Shown here one piece after another: positions 15,788 to 24,111 of a stretch of 52,411 nucleotides of DNA. Source of the DNA: an uncultured Myxococcales bacterium (GTDB taxonomy: Bacteria > Myxococcota_A > UBA9042); assembly GCA_903896545.1 (NCBI GenBank), contig CAITYF010000032.1, positions 1 through 52,411 on the forward strand. Direction: 5' to 3'. Position numbers and translations under genes: made by a program. The number at the start of each line of letters is the position of its first letter. The first letter of the stretch is position 1. Below the pieces are notes generated by a model. The model had not been told where the DNA came from and searched no databases. It worked only from the letters and a program-made list of their open reading frames with translations.

Positions 15788-17770
15788 TCAGAATCCGGGG
15801 CAGAACATCTGCTGGTAGCCATTCGCGACGCAGTTCTGGGTGCCCATCGTGTCCTGGCCGCAGCAGCTACCGGGGCAGTCCGAGTTCTGCGTGCACTTGT
15901 TCACGCACGACGTGATCTTGCTCGGCCAGTTGGGCGGCGTCTTGTTTGGCCAGTTCAAGCATTGGCCCTTGCCGCCCACGCCACAGGCGTACGGCTCGGC
16001 GTCTGTGGCCCAGTATTCGCTCGTGCCACAGCACTCGGCTTTGTACGTCGGCGTGAGGCAGTGCTTGGTCTTGTACGTCATGTAGCAGCACGAGCCCGGG
16101 CAATCGGTCCCTGAATTGCACGACTTCGCGCAGAACGGCACCAAGTTGTCAGGGTACTGGATGCAGTCCTCGTCTGCCGCGCATTGTGAACCGCCGCAGC
16201 ACTTCGGGATCAGGTCGTGCTTGCAGCCGGTCGCGGTGAGACAGGCGTCCAACGTGCAGATGTCACCGTCGTCGCAGAGGCCCTTGTCCGGCGCGTGGCT
16301 GCAGCCGCCGCTGGCTGGGTCGCAGAGGTCCTTTGTGCACGCCACGCCGTCGTCGCAGTTCATGCCCTGACCGACGCACGAACCGCCCGTGCACGCGTCC
16401 TGTACGGTGCACGCGTTGCCGTCGTTGCACGGGACGTTGTTGTCGGCGAACACGCAGCCAACTTTCGGGTCACAGCTGTCGGTCGTGCACGGGTTTGCGT
16501 CGTCGCAGCTCGTTTGTTTGCCTACGCACGCGCCCGTAGCGCAGGTGTCGCCGACCGTGCAAAGCGTCCCGTCGTCACACGCGGCCTGCGTCGCGGTGTG
16601 GCTGCAAGTGCCGGCGTTGGCGCATGCGTCGATTGTGCAGGGGTTGCCGTCGTCGCAGCCCAACGTACCTTGTGACTTGCACACGCCGCCGGAGCAGACG
16701 TCGCCCGTGGTGCACGGCAGTCCGTCCGTGCAGGCGATGCCGTCCAACGGCGGATGCTGGCAGCCTTGCGTCGCGTCGCAGAGGTCGTCGGTGCAGGGCA
16801 GCCCATCGTCGCAGTTCAGGGGCTTTCCCATGCACGCGCTGTTCAAGCACTGGTCCCCGTACGTGCATTTGCTGCCATCGTTGCAGCCGACGCCGGCGGG
16901 AAACGGCGTGAATGTGCATTGCCCGTTGCCAGGATCACAGCCATCTAGCGTGCAGGTGTTGTTGTCATTGCAGACTTTTTGCGGGCCAGAGACACAACTG
17001 CCCTGGCAGGAATCGCCCACGGTGCAGCCGTTGCCGTCTTCGCACGGCCCCGTCGTCGGCGTGTGCGTGCAGCTGCCGTTGGACGGGTCGCACCCGTCGG
17101 CGGTGCACGGATCGGCGTCGCCACACTGCGGTTGGTTGCCGGCAACGCACTTGCCGGACAGGCAGTGATCCTGCGTACACGCCGTGCCGTCCAGATCGCA
17201 GGCCGTCGCGAACGGCGCGGGCGCGTGCTTGCAGCCCTCGAATCCGGCGCAGTTGTCCACACTGCACGGTTGGCCGTCGTTGCACAGGAAGCCGTTGTCG
17301 ATTTGACCGTCGCAGTTGTCGTCCAAACCGTTGCAGATCTCCGTGACGGGCACACACGGTTGCACGTCAGGCTCAATCACGTTGCCGTCGGGATCGACGA
17401 TCTGCCCGTCCGGCAGCACCACTGCACCGTCGGGAACGATCACCGGCACGTCGGGTTCGATGACCGTGCCATCGGGATCAACCACCTGACCGTCGGGTAG
17501 GATCACAGTGCCATCGGGCTGGATGACGGTGACGTCTTTCACGATCGCGCCGTCGGGCAAGATCACCTGACCATCGGGGAGTACGATCGCGTCAATCGGC
17601 TGGCTCGTACCGTCGGGAACCGCCGCACTGTCGTTGTCGCCGATGAGCGAGTCGCCATCTGTTCCGCCCGTCGTCGTCGTGACCTGCGGCTGGACCGCGT
17701 TGTCATCGCTACACGCCCAGAGCAAGTGCGTCACAGTCAGAATCGCCAGGAAAATCGAGATTTTGCGCAT
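15788..17770 (-). CDS. Cys-rich MopE-type surface lipoprotein
   Basis: A 660-residue lipoprotein: signal MRKISIFL... ending LLWAC (Cys20), SD aaggga upstream of the ATG. Residues about 59-137 are a low-complexity PDG-rich stalk that contains an exact-length 28-residue tandem duplication. A MopE-type motif CNGLDDNCDGQID (147-159) follows, then about ten repeats of a CDDGxxCTxDxC...GC unit rich in disulphide-forming Cys, and two CCG/CPGSCC segments near the end. Such proteins occur in large families in myxobacteria and relatives as surface or secreted metal-binding or adhesive proteins; the exact ligand is unknown. The start is at the signal peptide rather than the longer frame to 17821. A sigma-54-like promoter lies just upstream. 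Confidence 0.85.
   Translation of the reverse strand: MRKISIFLAILTVTHLLWACSDDNAVQPQVTTTTGGTDGDSLIGDNDSAAVPDGTSQPIDAIVLPDGQVILPDGAIVKDVTVIQPDGTVILPDGQVVDPDGTVIEPDVPVIVPDGAVVLPDGQIVDPDGNVIEPDVQPCVPVTEICNGLDDNCDGQIDNGFLCNDGQPCSVDNCAGFEGCKHAPAPFATACDLDGTACTQDHCLSGKCVAGNQPQCGDADPCTADGCDPSNGSCTHTPTTGPCEDGNGCTVGDSCQGSCVSGPQKVCNDNNTCTLDGCDPGNGQCTFTPFPAGVGCNDGSKCTYGDQCLNSACMGKPLNCDDGLPCTDDLCDATQGCQHPPLDGIACTDGLPCTTGDVCSGGVCKSQGTLGCDDGNPCTIDACANAGTCSHTATQAACDDGTLCTVGDTCATGACVGKQTSCDDANPCTTDSCDPKVGCVFADNNVPCNDGNACTVQDACTGGSCVGQGMNCDDGVACTKDLCDPASGGCSHAPDKGLCDDGDICTLDACLTATGCKHDLIPKCCGGSQCAADEDCIQYPDNLVPFCAKSCNSGTDCPGSCCYMTYKTKHCLTPTYKAECCGTSEYWATDAEPYACGVGGKGQCLNWPNKTPPNWPSKITSCVNKCTQNSDCPGSCCGQDTMGTQNCVANGYQQMFCPGF
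17366..17533 (-). repeat. 84-bp coding tandem repeat, two units
   Basis: Within the stalk of the Cys-rich lipoprotein, residues 80-107 and 108-135 are two 28-residue units with the same register (VxVIxPDGxV then LPDGQ, VDPDG, VIEPD). This corresponds to 84-bp DNA units at 17450-17533 and 17366-17449. A partial, more diverged unit precedes them. Such repeats can change copy number by slippage and lengthen or shorten the stalk. Confidence 0.7.
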
Positions 17771-17804
17771 GATGTTCCCTTGGCTTGGACGACCGGACAT
17801 GCTG

Positions 17805-17820
17805 TGCGTTCGTGGTGCCA
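17805..17820 (-). promoter_or_regulatory. Sigma-54-like promoter of the Cys-rich lipoprotein
   Basis: On the minus strand the sequence reads TGGCACcacgaacGCA. The GG and GC doublets have the correct spacing for a -24/-12 promoter and TGGCAC is exact, although the -12 element lacks the TT before GC. Transcription would start about 24 nt before the ATG at 17770, leaving room for the SD. Confidence 0.45.
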
Positions 17821-17863
17821 AGCGTAGCCACGGCGGGCCGAGCCCGCAAGGGAGATTCGCCCG

Positions 17864-19408
17864 CTAGGGCAGACCGCTTTGGACGTGCCCCACGAAAACG
17901 GGCCCATCGTGCGCGTGGTCAACCGTTGGATCCCACCGCATGAGCACGCTCTGTTGCAACGAGGTCGCCGAGAAGCACCCGTTGGACGGGCTGCCGCTCA
18001 ACGTAAGCTCGACAACGGCTGGGTAACGCCCACCCCACTGCGGCTTGGCACAGCATTGGCCGTCCGCACAATTCACGTCCAGCACAAACGATTCGCCTTG
18101 CGGCGCGAACGCTTGCAGCGAACACGCCGAGGCATGACACACCTGCCAGAAATACGTGACGCGCTCGCCGTTGGGGTCCGCCGGCGGATCCTTGCCCGGC
18201 TTGACGTGCGCCGCCACCTGCTTGTGCTTGCACCAAGTCACGCCCTCGACGTCCGGCTGGCCACCCACACTTGCCGCAACGCACGCCGTCACCCCTGCCG
18301 CGAGTCCCGTGGCCGCCGCGACATACAGCCGCCCGTGTCCACTCGCTGGGGGCAGGTTCGATCGCGTCGTCGTTTCGCCTGCCTTCGGCAACGGCACATG
18401 CGCGCCACCGTCCGCGTCCAGTAATGCAGACGCCGTGTTCGCACCCGGCAGCGCGACGATCGCCAGGTCGGTGCGCGCTGCGTCCCAGGGCCAGTCGGTT
18501 TGCCACAGCTGCACACCCACGGCGGTCGCCTTTTCCCGATCCGCGCCGACAAAGACGCCGTCCGCGCGCACGATCTGATTTCCGGCGATTGCAGGCTTCA
18601 GCAGCGGATCGTCAAACGACTCCACTTGCAGCATCGCACTTTGCGCCCAAGCGGCATCCCACGTCTTCGCGTCGGTCATCGCGCGGTTCTCTTCGGAAAG
18701 GACGGTGTAATCGCGTTGCCAACTGCTCCCCATGGGGAACGCTACTCGGTCGCGGATCGCCTTGCTGGTCGCGTATGCAGCCCAATCGGACGGGGCGACA
18801 GCGCCGGGGAAGTCGTTCCAATTGCCGAGCACCGCGACCAGTACTTTCCCCGCCAGTTCCGCCTCGTAGGGCCAACCGCGTTCGCGCGCGCAATCCACGA
18901 GCGAGGCGCCCGATGGACACCGTGTCAGCAGGTCGCCCGGCGTGTACAGCATCGTTCCGAGGTTCAGTCGCAGTTCTGCATCCAAATCATCCGCGCTGTG
19001 GTCCGCGTCAAACGTCGGCGTCGTGATGCCCTTCAGTTCCAGAATCACGATAACCGCTGAGTGGCTCTCGACCAGATCGTGCATCGTGGTCACGGGCGCA
19101 AGACAGGAGGCCAGATCGCTGCACACGCCGTTGCCCGGCGCCGTGTGGTAGACGAGAAAATGGTGCGGCGTCGCCGGATCGGGGTGAATATCGAGCTCGA
19201 TCGAGCGGACGTGCTCCACCACGAGTTGATCGAGGATCTGTTCGCCGACGCCGGACGAAAACAGGTCGCTCGTCACGCCGTGGTTGACCCAGTAGCTGTT
19301 GTGCGTGGCCAAGCGCGTGGTTTGCGAGAGCGTCGGACCGTAGTCGTACGCTGACTCCGGCGACCCGCAGGACGCCAGAAGCAGCAGCCCAAGCAGCAGC
19401 GCTCTCAC
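17864..19408 (-). CDS. PI-PLC-like (Ca2+-dependent phosphoinositide phospholipase C family) lipoprotein
   Basis: A 514-residue lipoprotein (LLLLASC, Cys about 14). After the anchor comes TRLATHNSYW, then IELDIHPD and FLVYHTAPGN. These match the first active-site His strand (HNSYH-like), the acidic metal-ligand strand and the second His region of bacterial Ca2+-dependent PI-PLC-like phosphodiesterases. Later blocks (VILELKG, KVLVAVLGNW, WDAAWAQ, GVQLWQTDWP) fit the remaining TIM-barrel strands. A Cys-rich C-terminal extension of about 160 residues looks like a separate binding domain. The GTG start at 19408 overlaps the Nudix stop codon (GTGA), and the lipoprotein signal begins exactly there. 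It is probably a secreted or surface phospholipid or inositol-phosphate phosphodiesterase; the substrate is unproven. Confidence 0.75.
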   Translation of the reverse strand: MRALLLGLLLLASCGSPESAYDYGPTLSQTTRLATHNSYWVNHGVTSDLFSSGVGEQILDQLVVEHVRSIELDIHPDPATPHHFLVYHTAPGNGVCSDLASCLAPVTTMHDLVESHSAVIVILELKGITTPTFDADHSADDLDAELRLNLGTMLYTPGDLLTRCPSGASLVDCARERGWPYEAELAGKVLVAVLGNWNDFPGAVAPSDWAAYATSKAIRDRVAFPMGSSWQRDYTVLSEENRAMTDAKTWDAAWAQSAMLQVESFDDPLLKPAIAGNQIVRADGVFVGADREKATAVGVQLWQTDWPWDAARTDLAIVALPGANTASALLDADGGAHVPLPKAGETTTRSNLPPASGHGRLYVAAATGLAAGVTACVAASVGGQPDVEGVTWCKHKQVAAHVKPGKDPPADPNGERVTYFWQVCHASACSLQAFAPQGESFVLDVNCADGQCCAKPQWGGRYPAVVELTLSGSPSNGCFSATSLQQSVLMRWDPTVDHAHDGPVFVGHVQSGLP

Positions 19409-19839
19409 CCTGCCAGCCTGCCGTCGCCGAGAAGCAAATCGATCGTGTCCTGATCCACGGGCGGAAAGCGGTATTCGCCCAGCTGACCCGGATTGACCCA
19501 GCGGAAGTCCCACACGCCGATGCGCTGCGGCAAACCGCCGATGATGCGGGCGGAGAAACTGTGGAAGTCGATCGTGTAGGGCTCATACTCGCGGCGCAGG
19601 CTGACGCTCTTGGAGACGATCTCGATCGCGACGTCCAGCTCTTCGCGAATCTCGCGGATCAGCGCGGCTTCATCCGTTTCGTCGGGCTCGACCTTACCGC
19701 CGGGGAATTCCCACAGCAGCGGCATCCCGGCATGCGGCAGGCGCTGCGTAATCAGATACTGCCCAAGTTCATTGCGGATTTCTGCCGCGACGACGCGAAT
19801 GACCCGTTTGGTCGATGTGCAACTCACGGCGTGCCTCAC
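19405..19839 (-). CDS. Nudix (MutT-like) hydrolase
   Basis: A 144-residue cytoplasmic protein with a complete Nudix box starting GGKVEPDE and ending REIREELDV. It matches GX5EX7REUXEEXGU except that the near-terminal Gly is Asp. Upstream LLWEFPGG is typical of MutT-type enzymes that hydrolyse 8-oxo-dGTP or related nucleoside triphosphates, and the overall length is MutT-like. GTG start, overlapping the stop codon of the preceding lipoprotein gene by 4 bp; its own stop overlaps the PI-PLC-like start by 4 bp. Joining a cytoplasmic Nudix enzyme to two exported lipoproteins is unusual. Confidence 0.9.
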   Translation of the reverse strand: MRHAVSCTSTKRVIRVVAAEIRNELGQYLITQRLPHAGMPLLWEFPGGKVEPDETDEAALIREIREELDVAIEIVSKSVSLRREYEPYTIDFHSFSARIIGGLPQRIGVWDFRWVNPGQLGEYRFPPVDQDTIDLLLGDGRLAG

Positions 19840-20522
19840 TTCAAGGGGTCAAAACCGCAGACGCCGGCGGATGAAACGTAGTTGGTCGAGTTGATGCAAT
19901 GCGGCATGTTGGAGTTCCACGCGGCGCAGTCGGCGTCCGTCAGACAGTGGAGCGAACAACGCTTCTGTGGCGTCGCGCCCGCCTTGGGGTTGCCGCCCGA
20001 CTTTGACAGCTCAAAACCGCAAATAAATTCTTTGCCGCCCGCGTTGTCTTTGCTGCACTGCGACGCCGGATCGCTGCAGCCGCAGTCCTTGGTGCAGTAG
20101 CCGATGGCGTCGTCATACCCCGTCAGGAATCCGCCTTTTTGGCACAGACCGTAGGCGCAATCGCTGTCCTGTGTGCACGTTTTGGCGTGCTGGCCGAGCG
20201 TCTTGTCCTTCAGCGCGGGCGGGCAGGTCGAGGAGCCAGTGTCGGCACTCGTCGCGTCCGTGCCGCCGGTCGCGTCGGTGCCGCTGATGGCGTCCGATGG
20301 TCCCGTTGCATCTTTGCCGTCGCCGTCCAGGCCGCTGCAGCCGCCAAAACCGTCGTCGACGCAGCCGCCGATGTCGTTTTGCGCCGTGTCAGTCAAGCCG
20401 CTATCTTGTCCGCTGTCCGAGGTCGCATCGACCGTGCCGCCGCTGTTCGCTGTGGTTGTCGAGCAACCCATCGCGATCGCACAAACCAGACCTATTTGCC
20501 AAAACCGACCGAGCGTGGACAT
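19836..20522 (-). CDS. Cys-rich lipoprotein of unknown function
   Basis: A 228-residue lipoprotein. Signal peptide ending CAIAMGC (Cys about 20), then a long Ser/Thr/Asp/Gly linker (about 25-105), then a compact Cys-rich domain with CTQDSDCAYGLC, YCTKDCGCSD and CSLHCLTDADC. Paired Cys motifs of this sort recur in secreted proteins of myxobacterial relatives and presumably form disulphides; no enzyme motif is visible. ATG at 20522 with GGAG four nt upstream; a longer frame to 20600 would hide the signal peptide. It is the first gene of the lipoprotein-Nudix-PI-PLC operon, followed by a 4-bp overlap. Confidence 0.75.
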   Translation of the reverse strand: MSTLGRFWQIGLVCAIAMGCSTTTANSGGTVDATSDSGQDSGLTDTAQNDIGGCVDDGFGGCSGLDGDGKDATGPSDAISGTDATGGTDATSADTGSSTCPPALKDKTLGQHAKTCTQDSDCAYGLCQKGGFLTGYDDAIGYCTKDCGCSDPASQCSKDNAGGKEFICGFELSKSGGNPKAGATPQKRCSLHCLTDADCAAWNSNMPHCINSTNYVSSAGVCGFDPLK

Positions 20523-20570
20523 GGCACTCCTTGCGCCGCGGCATGTCAGGATTCGCGGACTGCGTGAGCC

Positions 20571-20600
20571 AGTCTGGCTGACGCCGAGGCTCCGCGTCAA
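20571..20600 (-). promoter_or_regulatory. Candidate promoter of the lipoprotein-Nudix-PLC operon
   Basis: On the minus strand: TTGACG (20600-20595), an 18-nt spacer, CAGACT (20576-20571). It lies about 45 nt before the ATG at 20522, in the region divergent to the atp operon. Confidence 0.3.
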
Positions 20601-20643
20601 CCAACTTTACAGCCTCGACCGTCGCGCAAAACGTCGCCGTGGA

Positions 20644-20672
20644 TTGACCTCCGCGTCACAACTTGGTACACC
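20644..20672 (+). promoter_or_regulatory. Candidate promoter of the atp operon
   Basis: TTGACC (20644-20649), a 17-nt spacer and TACACC (20667-20672) lie about 65 nt before the first atp start at 20744. The resulting leader would contain the perfect hairpin at 20684-20708. Confidence 0.4.
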
Positions 20673-20683
20673 GCGCCGCCGTT

Positions 20684-20708
20684 CGGACTGGACGTGAATT
20701 CCAGTCCG
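20684..20708 (+). promoter_or_regulatory. Perfect hairpin in the atp leader
   Basis: A 9-bp perfect stem, cggactgga (20684-20692) with tccagtccg (20700-20708), closes a 7-nt loop. It falls just after the predicted transcription start and 35 nt before the first ATG. It may be an mRNA-stabilising element or an operator; there is no T-run to suggest termination. Confidence 0.45.
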
Positions 20709-20743
20709 TGCCCTCCCGTCTGCAAGCGCATCCTGAGGCGTCC

Positions 20744-21226
20744 ATGCTCGCACTGATCACGCTGCCGCACCTGAACGATGTCAATGACTTGGTGTCGCGC
20801 GCCGGGCTCATCGATCTCGATGTCACGGTGTTCTACTTCGCCGGCCTGTTCGTCATCCTGCTCCTCGTGCTGCCGAACCTCGTGTTCAAGCCGATGCTGG
20901 AGCGCATGGACAAACGCGAGGAGCGCACGTCGGGCGCGCGCCATGACGCCCAGATGATTCGTAAAGCTGCGGACGCGGAAGCGGAGCAGTTTGACAAGCA
21001 CGTGGCCGACGAGAAGCGCCGGGCGCTGGAAGAACGCGCGAAGATTCGCGAAGAAACGCAGCACAAGGCTGACGACACGATCGCTCAGGCGCGTCGCGAT
21101 ACGCAGGCGCGCATCGAGGCGGGTTTGGTCGCGCAGCACGCGCAGGCGGCGCAGGCGCGCACCGTGATTGAAAACGACGCTCGGGAGATCGCAGACGCGA
21201 TCGCCCAGAAGCTTGTGCGGGCCTAA
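20744..21226 (+). CDS. atpF: ATP synthase Fo subunit b (or b')
   Basis: A 160-residue stator subunit. One N-terminal TM helix (VTVFYFAGLFVILLLVLPNLVF, about 28-48) leads into FKPMLERMDKREERT, the classic membrane-exit sequence of b subunits. It continues as a long Ala/Glu/Arg/Lys amphipathic helix that would pair with the second b subunit and bind delta. The ATG at 20744 is preferred over an earlier frame start because it leaves a normal short N-terminus. First gene of a seven-gene cluster. Which copy is b and which b' cannot be decided by sequence alone. Confidence 0.85.
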   Translation: MLALITLPHLNDVNDLVSRAGLIDLDVTVFYFAGLFVILLLVLPNLVFKPMLERMDKREERTSGARHDAQMIRKAADAEAEQFDKHVADEKRRALEERAKIREETQHKADDTIAQARRDTQARIEAGLVAQHAQAAQARTVIENDAREIADAIAQKLVRA

Positions 21227-21253
21227 GCGCTGGTTTGGACGCAGGAGACGAGG

Positions 21254-21847
21254 ATGAAGCGACTGCAGCAACTCCTGATTCTCGGCCTTGGCCTGGCGAC
21301 GCCCGTGTTGGCGTTCGCGGAAGAGGCGCACGCGACGTGCGAGCCGAACGAATTCTGCTTTCAGGTTCAGGGTTATTACATCCTCGACTTCATCGCGTTC
21401 GTCGCGATTATCGTGTACGCCGCGCGCAAGCCGCTTGCCGCGTTCCTCGACAAGCGGTACGCCGACGTCTCGAAGGAGATCGCCGCCGCGCATGAACTGC
21501 GTGATGCCGCGCAGAAGAAGTACGACGCCTACAAGGCGCGCATGGACAACCTCGCCGTCGAGATGGACAAGATCCTGACCGACGCGCGTACCGGTACGGA
21601 AGCCGAAGTGGCGCGCATCTTGGAAGACGCCAAGGCGCAAGTCGAACGTGTGACGGCGGAAGAGCGGATTCGTTTGGACCAAGAGTCCAAGCGCATTCGC
21701 GACGAGCTGCAGCGGGAAGCGGCGGCGCTGGCGCTGAAGTTGGCGGAGCAGTTGGTGCGCGAGCGGTTGACCGCGGCGGCGCAAGTCAAGCTCGTCGACA
21801 GCGCGCTGAAAGAGATCGAGGAATTGCCGACAAGCGTGAACGCGTAA
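21254..21847 (+). CDS. atpF: ATP synthase Fo subunit b with cleavable-looking N-terminus
   Basis: A 197-residue b-type subunit. It begins with a signal-peptide-like segment (MKRLQQLLILGLGLATPVLAFAEEAHA), then a short Cys-containing loop (CEPNEFCF), the membrane helix YYILDFIAFVAIIVYAARKPL, and a long charged coiled-coil-forming helix ending near PTSVNA. Signal-bearing second b subunits occur in several deltaproteobacterial ATP synthases. Together with the shorter b copy 27 nt upstream it should form the heterodimeric peripheral stalk. Confidence 0.85.
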   Translation: MKRLQQLLILGLGLATPVLAFAEEAHATCEPNEFCFQVQGYYILDFIAFVAIIVYAARKPLAAFLDKRYADVSKEIAAAHELRDAAQKKYDAYKARMDNLAVEMDKILTDARTGTEAEVARILEDAKAQVERVTAEERIRLDQESKRIRDELQREAAALALKLAEQLVRERLTAAAQVKLVDSALKEIEELPTSVNA

Positions 21848-21873
21848 GTTTGGCCCTTTGGGAGCGATGAAGC

Positions 21874-22428
21874 ATGGCTAGCACGAGCGGTTCTGCAAAA
21901 ATTGCCCGACGTTACGCGCGCGCATTGGCGCTCCTGTGCGACGAGCGCGGTGACGCCGTGGCCGTCCGCGCGTCTCTCACGCAGATCGTGGCGACGTTGG
22001 ATGCGGTCCCGGAAGCGCTCGCGTTTCTGACCAATCCGACGCTGCCCCACGAGCCGCGTACGGCGCTTTTGGCCAGCCTAATCGCGGCGCTGGGCATCAC
22101 GGGAACGGCGGAAGCCTTCACGAAGCTGGTCCTGGACAACGGGCGCATCGGCTCGCTGGGCGCGACGCTGACAGAATTCGCGGCAATTCAGGACGCGCGT
22201 AGCGGTCGCGCCGACGCCACGTTGACGTCCGCGGTTGCGCTGGACGCCGCTTCGATTGGGCGTGTGGCTACGGCCATCAAGCGCCTGATTGGCAAGGAAG
22301 TTCAGGTGACGGCTTCGGTCGACCCGGACCTGCTGGGCGGCGTCGTCGTGCGCGTGGGCAACACGCTGTGGGACAGCTCGGTGCGCAATCACCTGAATCG
22401 CTTGCACAATCAATTGGTCACAGACTAA
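21874..22428 (+). CDS. atpH: ATP synthase F1 subunit delta
   Basis: A 184-residue protein with typical delta features: N-terminal KIARRYARALALLCDE helix (the AxxYAxAL pattern) and the C-terminal strand pair DPDLLGGVVVRVGNTLWDSSVRNHLNRL that closes delta subunits. It links the b/b' stalk to the top of the alpha3beta3 hexamer. It sits 26 nt after the second b gene and 51 nt before atpA. Confidence 0.92.
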   Translation: MASTSGSAKIARRYARALALLCDERGDAVAVRASLTQIVATLDAVPEALAFLTNPTLPHEPRTALLASLIAALGITGTAEAFTKLVLDNGRIGSLGATLTEFAAIQDARSGRADATLTSAVALDAASIGRVATAIKRLIGKEVQVTASVDPDLLGGVVVRVGNTLWDSSVRNHLNRLHNQLVTD

Positions 22429-22479
22429 CCATTTCTGACGTTTCTGCCGAACCGAAATCGCATCTGGGAGTAGACAGCC

Positions 22480-24063
22480 ATGGACATCCGCGTTGAAGAA
22501 GTCAGCCGCATTATTCGCGACCAAGTCGCCAACTACGGCGCCAAGGTTGACGTTCAGGAAACCGGCCGCGTGCTGGCGGTGGGCGACGGTATCGCTCGCG
22601 TGCACGGTCTGGAAGCGGCCCTGGCCGGTGAGCTCCTCGAATTCCCGCACGATGTCAAAGGCATGGTGCTCAACCTTGAAGAAGACAACGTCGGTGTCGC
22701 GCTCCTCGGCAACGCCGCGGTCATCAAAGAGGGCGACCTCGTCAAGCGCACTGGCCGCATCGTGGAAGTGCCGGTCGGCAAGGCGCTCCTCGGCCGCGTG
22801 ATGAACGCGCTCGGTCAGCCGATCGACGGTAAGGGCCCGCTCGCGAACGCCGATGGCTCGCCGGTGCTCTACGGCCGCGTGGAAGTGAAGGCGAAGGGCA
22901 TCATCTCGCGTAAGCCGGTGCACGAGCCGCTGCAGACCGGTCTGAAGCCGATCGACGGCATGGTGCCGATTGGCCGCGGTCAGCGCGAGCTCATCATCGG
23001 TGACCGTCAGACGGGCAAGACCGCTGTGGCGATCGACGCGATCATCAACCAGAAAGCTGAACACGAGCGCGCCAAGGCCGGTGATACGACGGCCAAGCCG
23101 GTGTACTGCATTTACGTGGCCGTTGGTCAGAAGCAGTCGACGGTCGCCCAGGTTGTGAAGAAGCTGACGGATCACGGCGCGCTCGATTATACGATCGTCG
23201 TCTCTGCCGGCGCTTCTGACCTTGCGCCGCTGCAGTTCCTCGCGCCGTACACCGGTGCGGCGATGGGCGAATACTTCCGCGACAACGGCATGCACGGCCT
23301 CATCGTGTATGACGACTTGTCCAAGCAGGCCGTGGCGTATCGTCAGATGTCGCTGCTCCTCCGTCGTCCGCCGGGTCGTGAAGCGTATCCGGGCGACGTG
23401 TTCTACCTCCACAGCCGTCTGCTCGAACGCGCCGCGAAGCTGCGTGACGAAGAAGGTGGCGGTTCCTTGACCGCGCTCCCGATCATCGAGACGCAGGCGG
23501 GCGACATTTCCGCGTACGTTCCGACCAACGTGATTTCCATCACGGACGGTCAGATCTTCCTCGAATCCGACTTGTTCTTCAAAGGCATTCGCCCGGCCAT
23601 TAACGTCGGTCTGTCGGTGTCCCGCGTCGGTGGCGCGGCGCAGATCAAGGCGATGAAGTCGGTGGCGGGGCCGCTGCGTTTGTCCCTCGCGCAGTACCGC
23701 GAACTGGCCGCGTTCTCACAGTTTGCGTCGGATCTCGATCCGGCCACGCAGCGCACGCTCGCCCAGGGCGCGCGTCTGACGGAACTGCTGAAGCAGCCGC
23801 AGTACTCGCCGATGCAGGTCCACGAGCAGGTCATCCTGATGTTCGCGGCGACGGCGGCGGAAGGCTTCATCGACCACCTGCCGGTTGCGGCGCTGCGTCG
23901 TTACGAGCAGGAACTGTTCGCGTTCCTGCGCAATCAGAAGGCGTCGCTGCTGGAAGACCTGAAAGTCGGCGTGACCAAGTCCGATCTGAAGAAGAAGGAC
24001 GACCCGCTCCGCGCAGCACTGGTGGCCGCGTTGAACGAATTCAAGGCGTTGTTCCAGGCGTAA
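22480..24063 (+). CDS. atpA: ATP synthase F1 subunit alpha
   Basis: A 527-residue alpha subunit, collinear with the family throughout. N-terminal [16 protein letters not shown]-loop GDRQTGKT (174-181); [10 protein letters not shown]; and the nucleotide-site Arg region around [18 protein letters not shown]. The C-terminal helical domain is complete. Alpha provides non-catalytic nucleotide sites and the Arg finger to beta. There is an insertion ([18 protein letters not shown]) after the P-loop helix, within normal variation. Strong SD (gggag) upstream. Confidence 0.97.
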   Translation: MDIRVEEVSRIIRDQVANYGAKVDVQETGRVLAVGDGIARVHGLEAALAGELLEFPHDVKGMVLNLEEDNVGVALLGNAAVIKEGDLVKRTGRIVEVPVGKALLGRVMNALGQPIDGKGPLANADGSPVLYGRVEVKAKGIISRKPVHEPLQTGLKPIDGMVPIGRGQRELIIGDRQTGKTAVAIDAIINQKAEHERAKAGDTTAKPVYCIYVAVGQKQSTVAQVVKKLTDHGALDYTIVVSAGASDLAPLQFLAPYTGAAMGEYFRDNGMHGLIVYDDLSKQAVAYRQMSLLLRRPPGREAYPGDVFYLHSRLLERAAKLRDEEGGGSLTALPIIETQAGDISAYVPTNVISITDGQIFLESDLFFKGIRPAINVGLSVSRVGGAAQIKAMKSVAGPLRLSLAQYRELAAFSQFASDLDPATQRTLAQGARLTELLKQPQYSPMQVHEQVILMFAATAAEGFIDHLPVAALRRYEQELFAFLRNQKASLLEDLKVGVTKSDLKKKDDPLRAALVAALNEFKALFQA

Positions 24064-24111
24064 TCGGCGGCGGTCCCGGTCCTTTGGGACTGGTCGAGGA
24101 ATTGAGGCAAC

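Noticed and set aside
16170..17000. Regularly spaced Cys-coding repeats resembling a CRISPR-like periodicity
   Set aside because: The repeats are protein-coding (CDDGxxCTxDxC) with variable spacing, inside a lipoprotein gene.
19405..20522. Separate promoters for each gene of the lipoprotein-Nudix-PLC set
   Set aside because: Stop/start overlaps of 4 bp leave no room; one upstream promoter is more likely.
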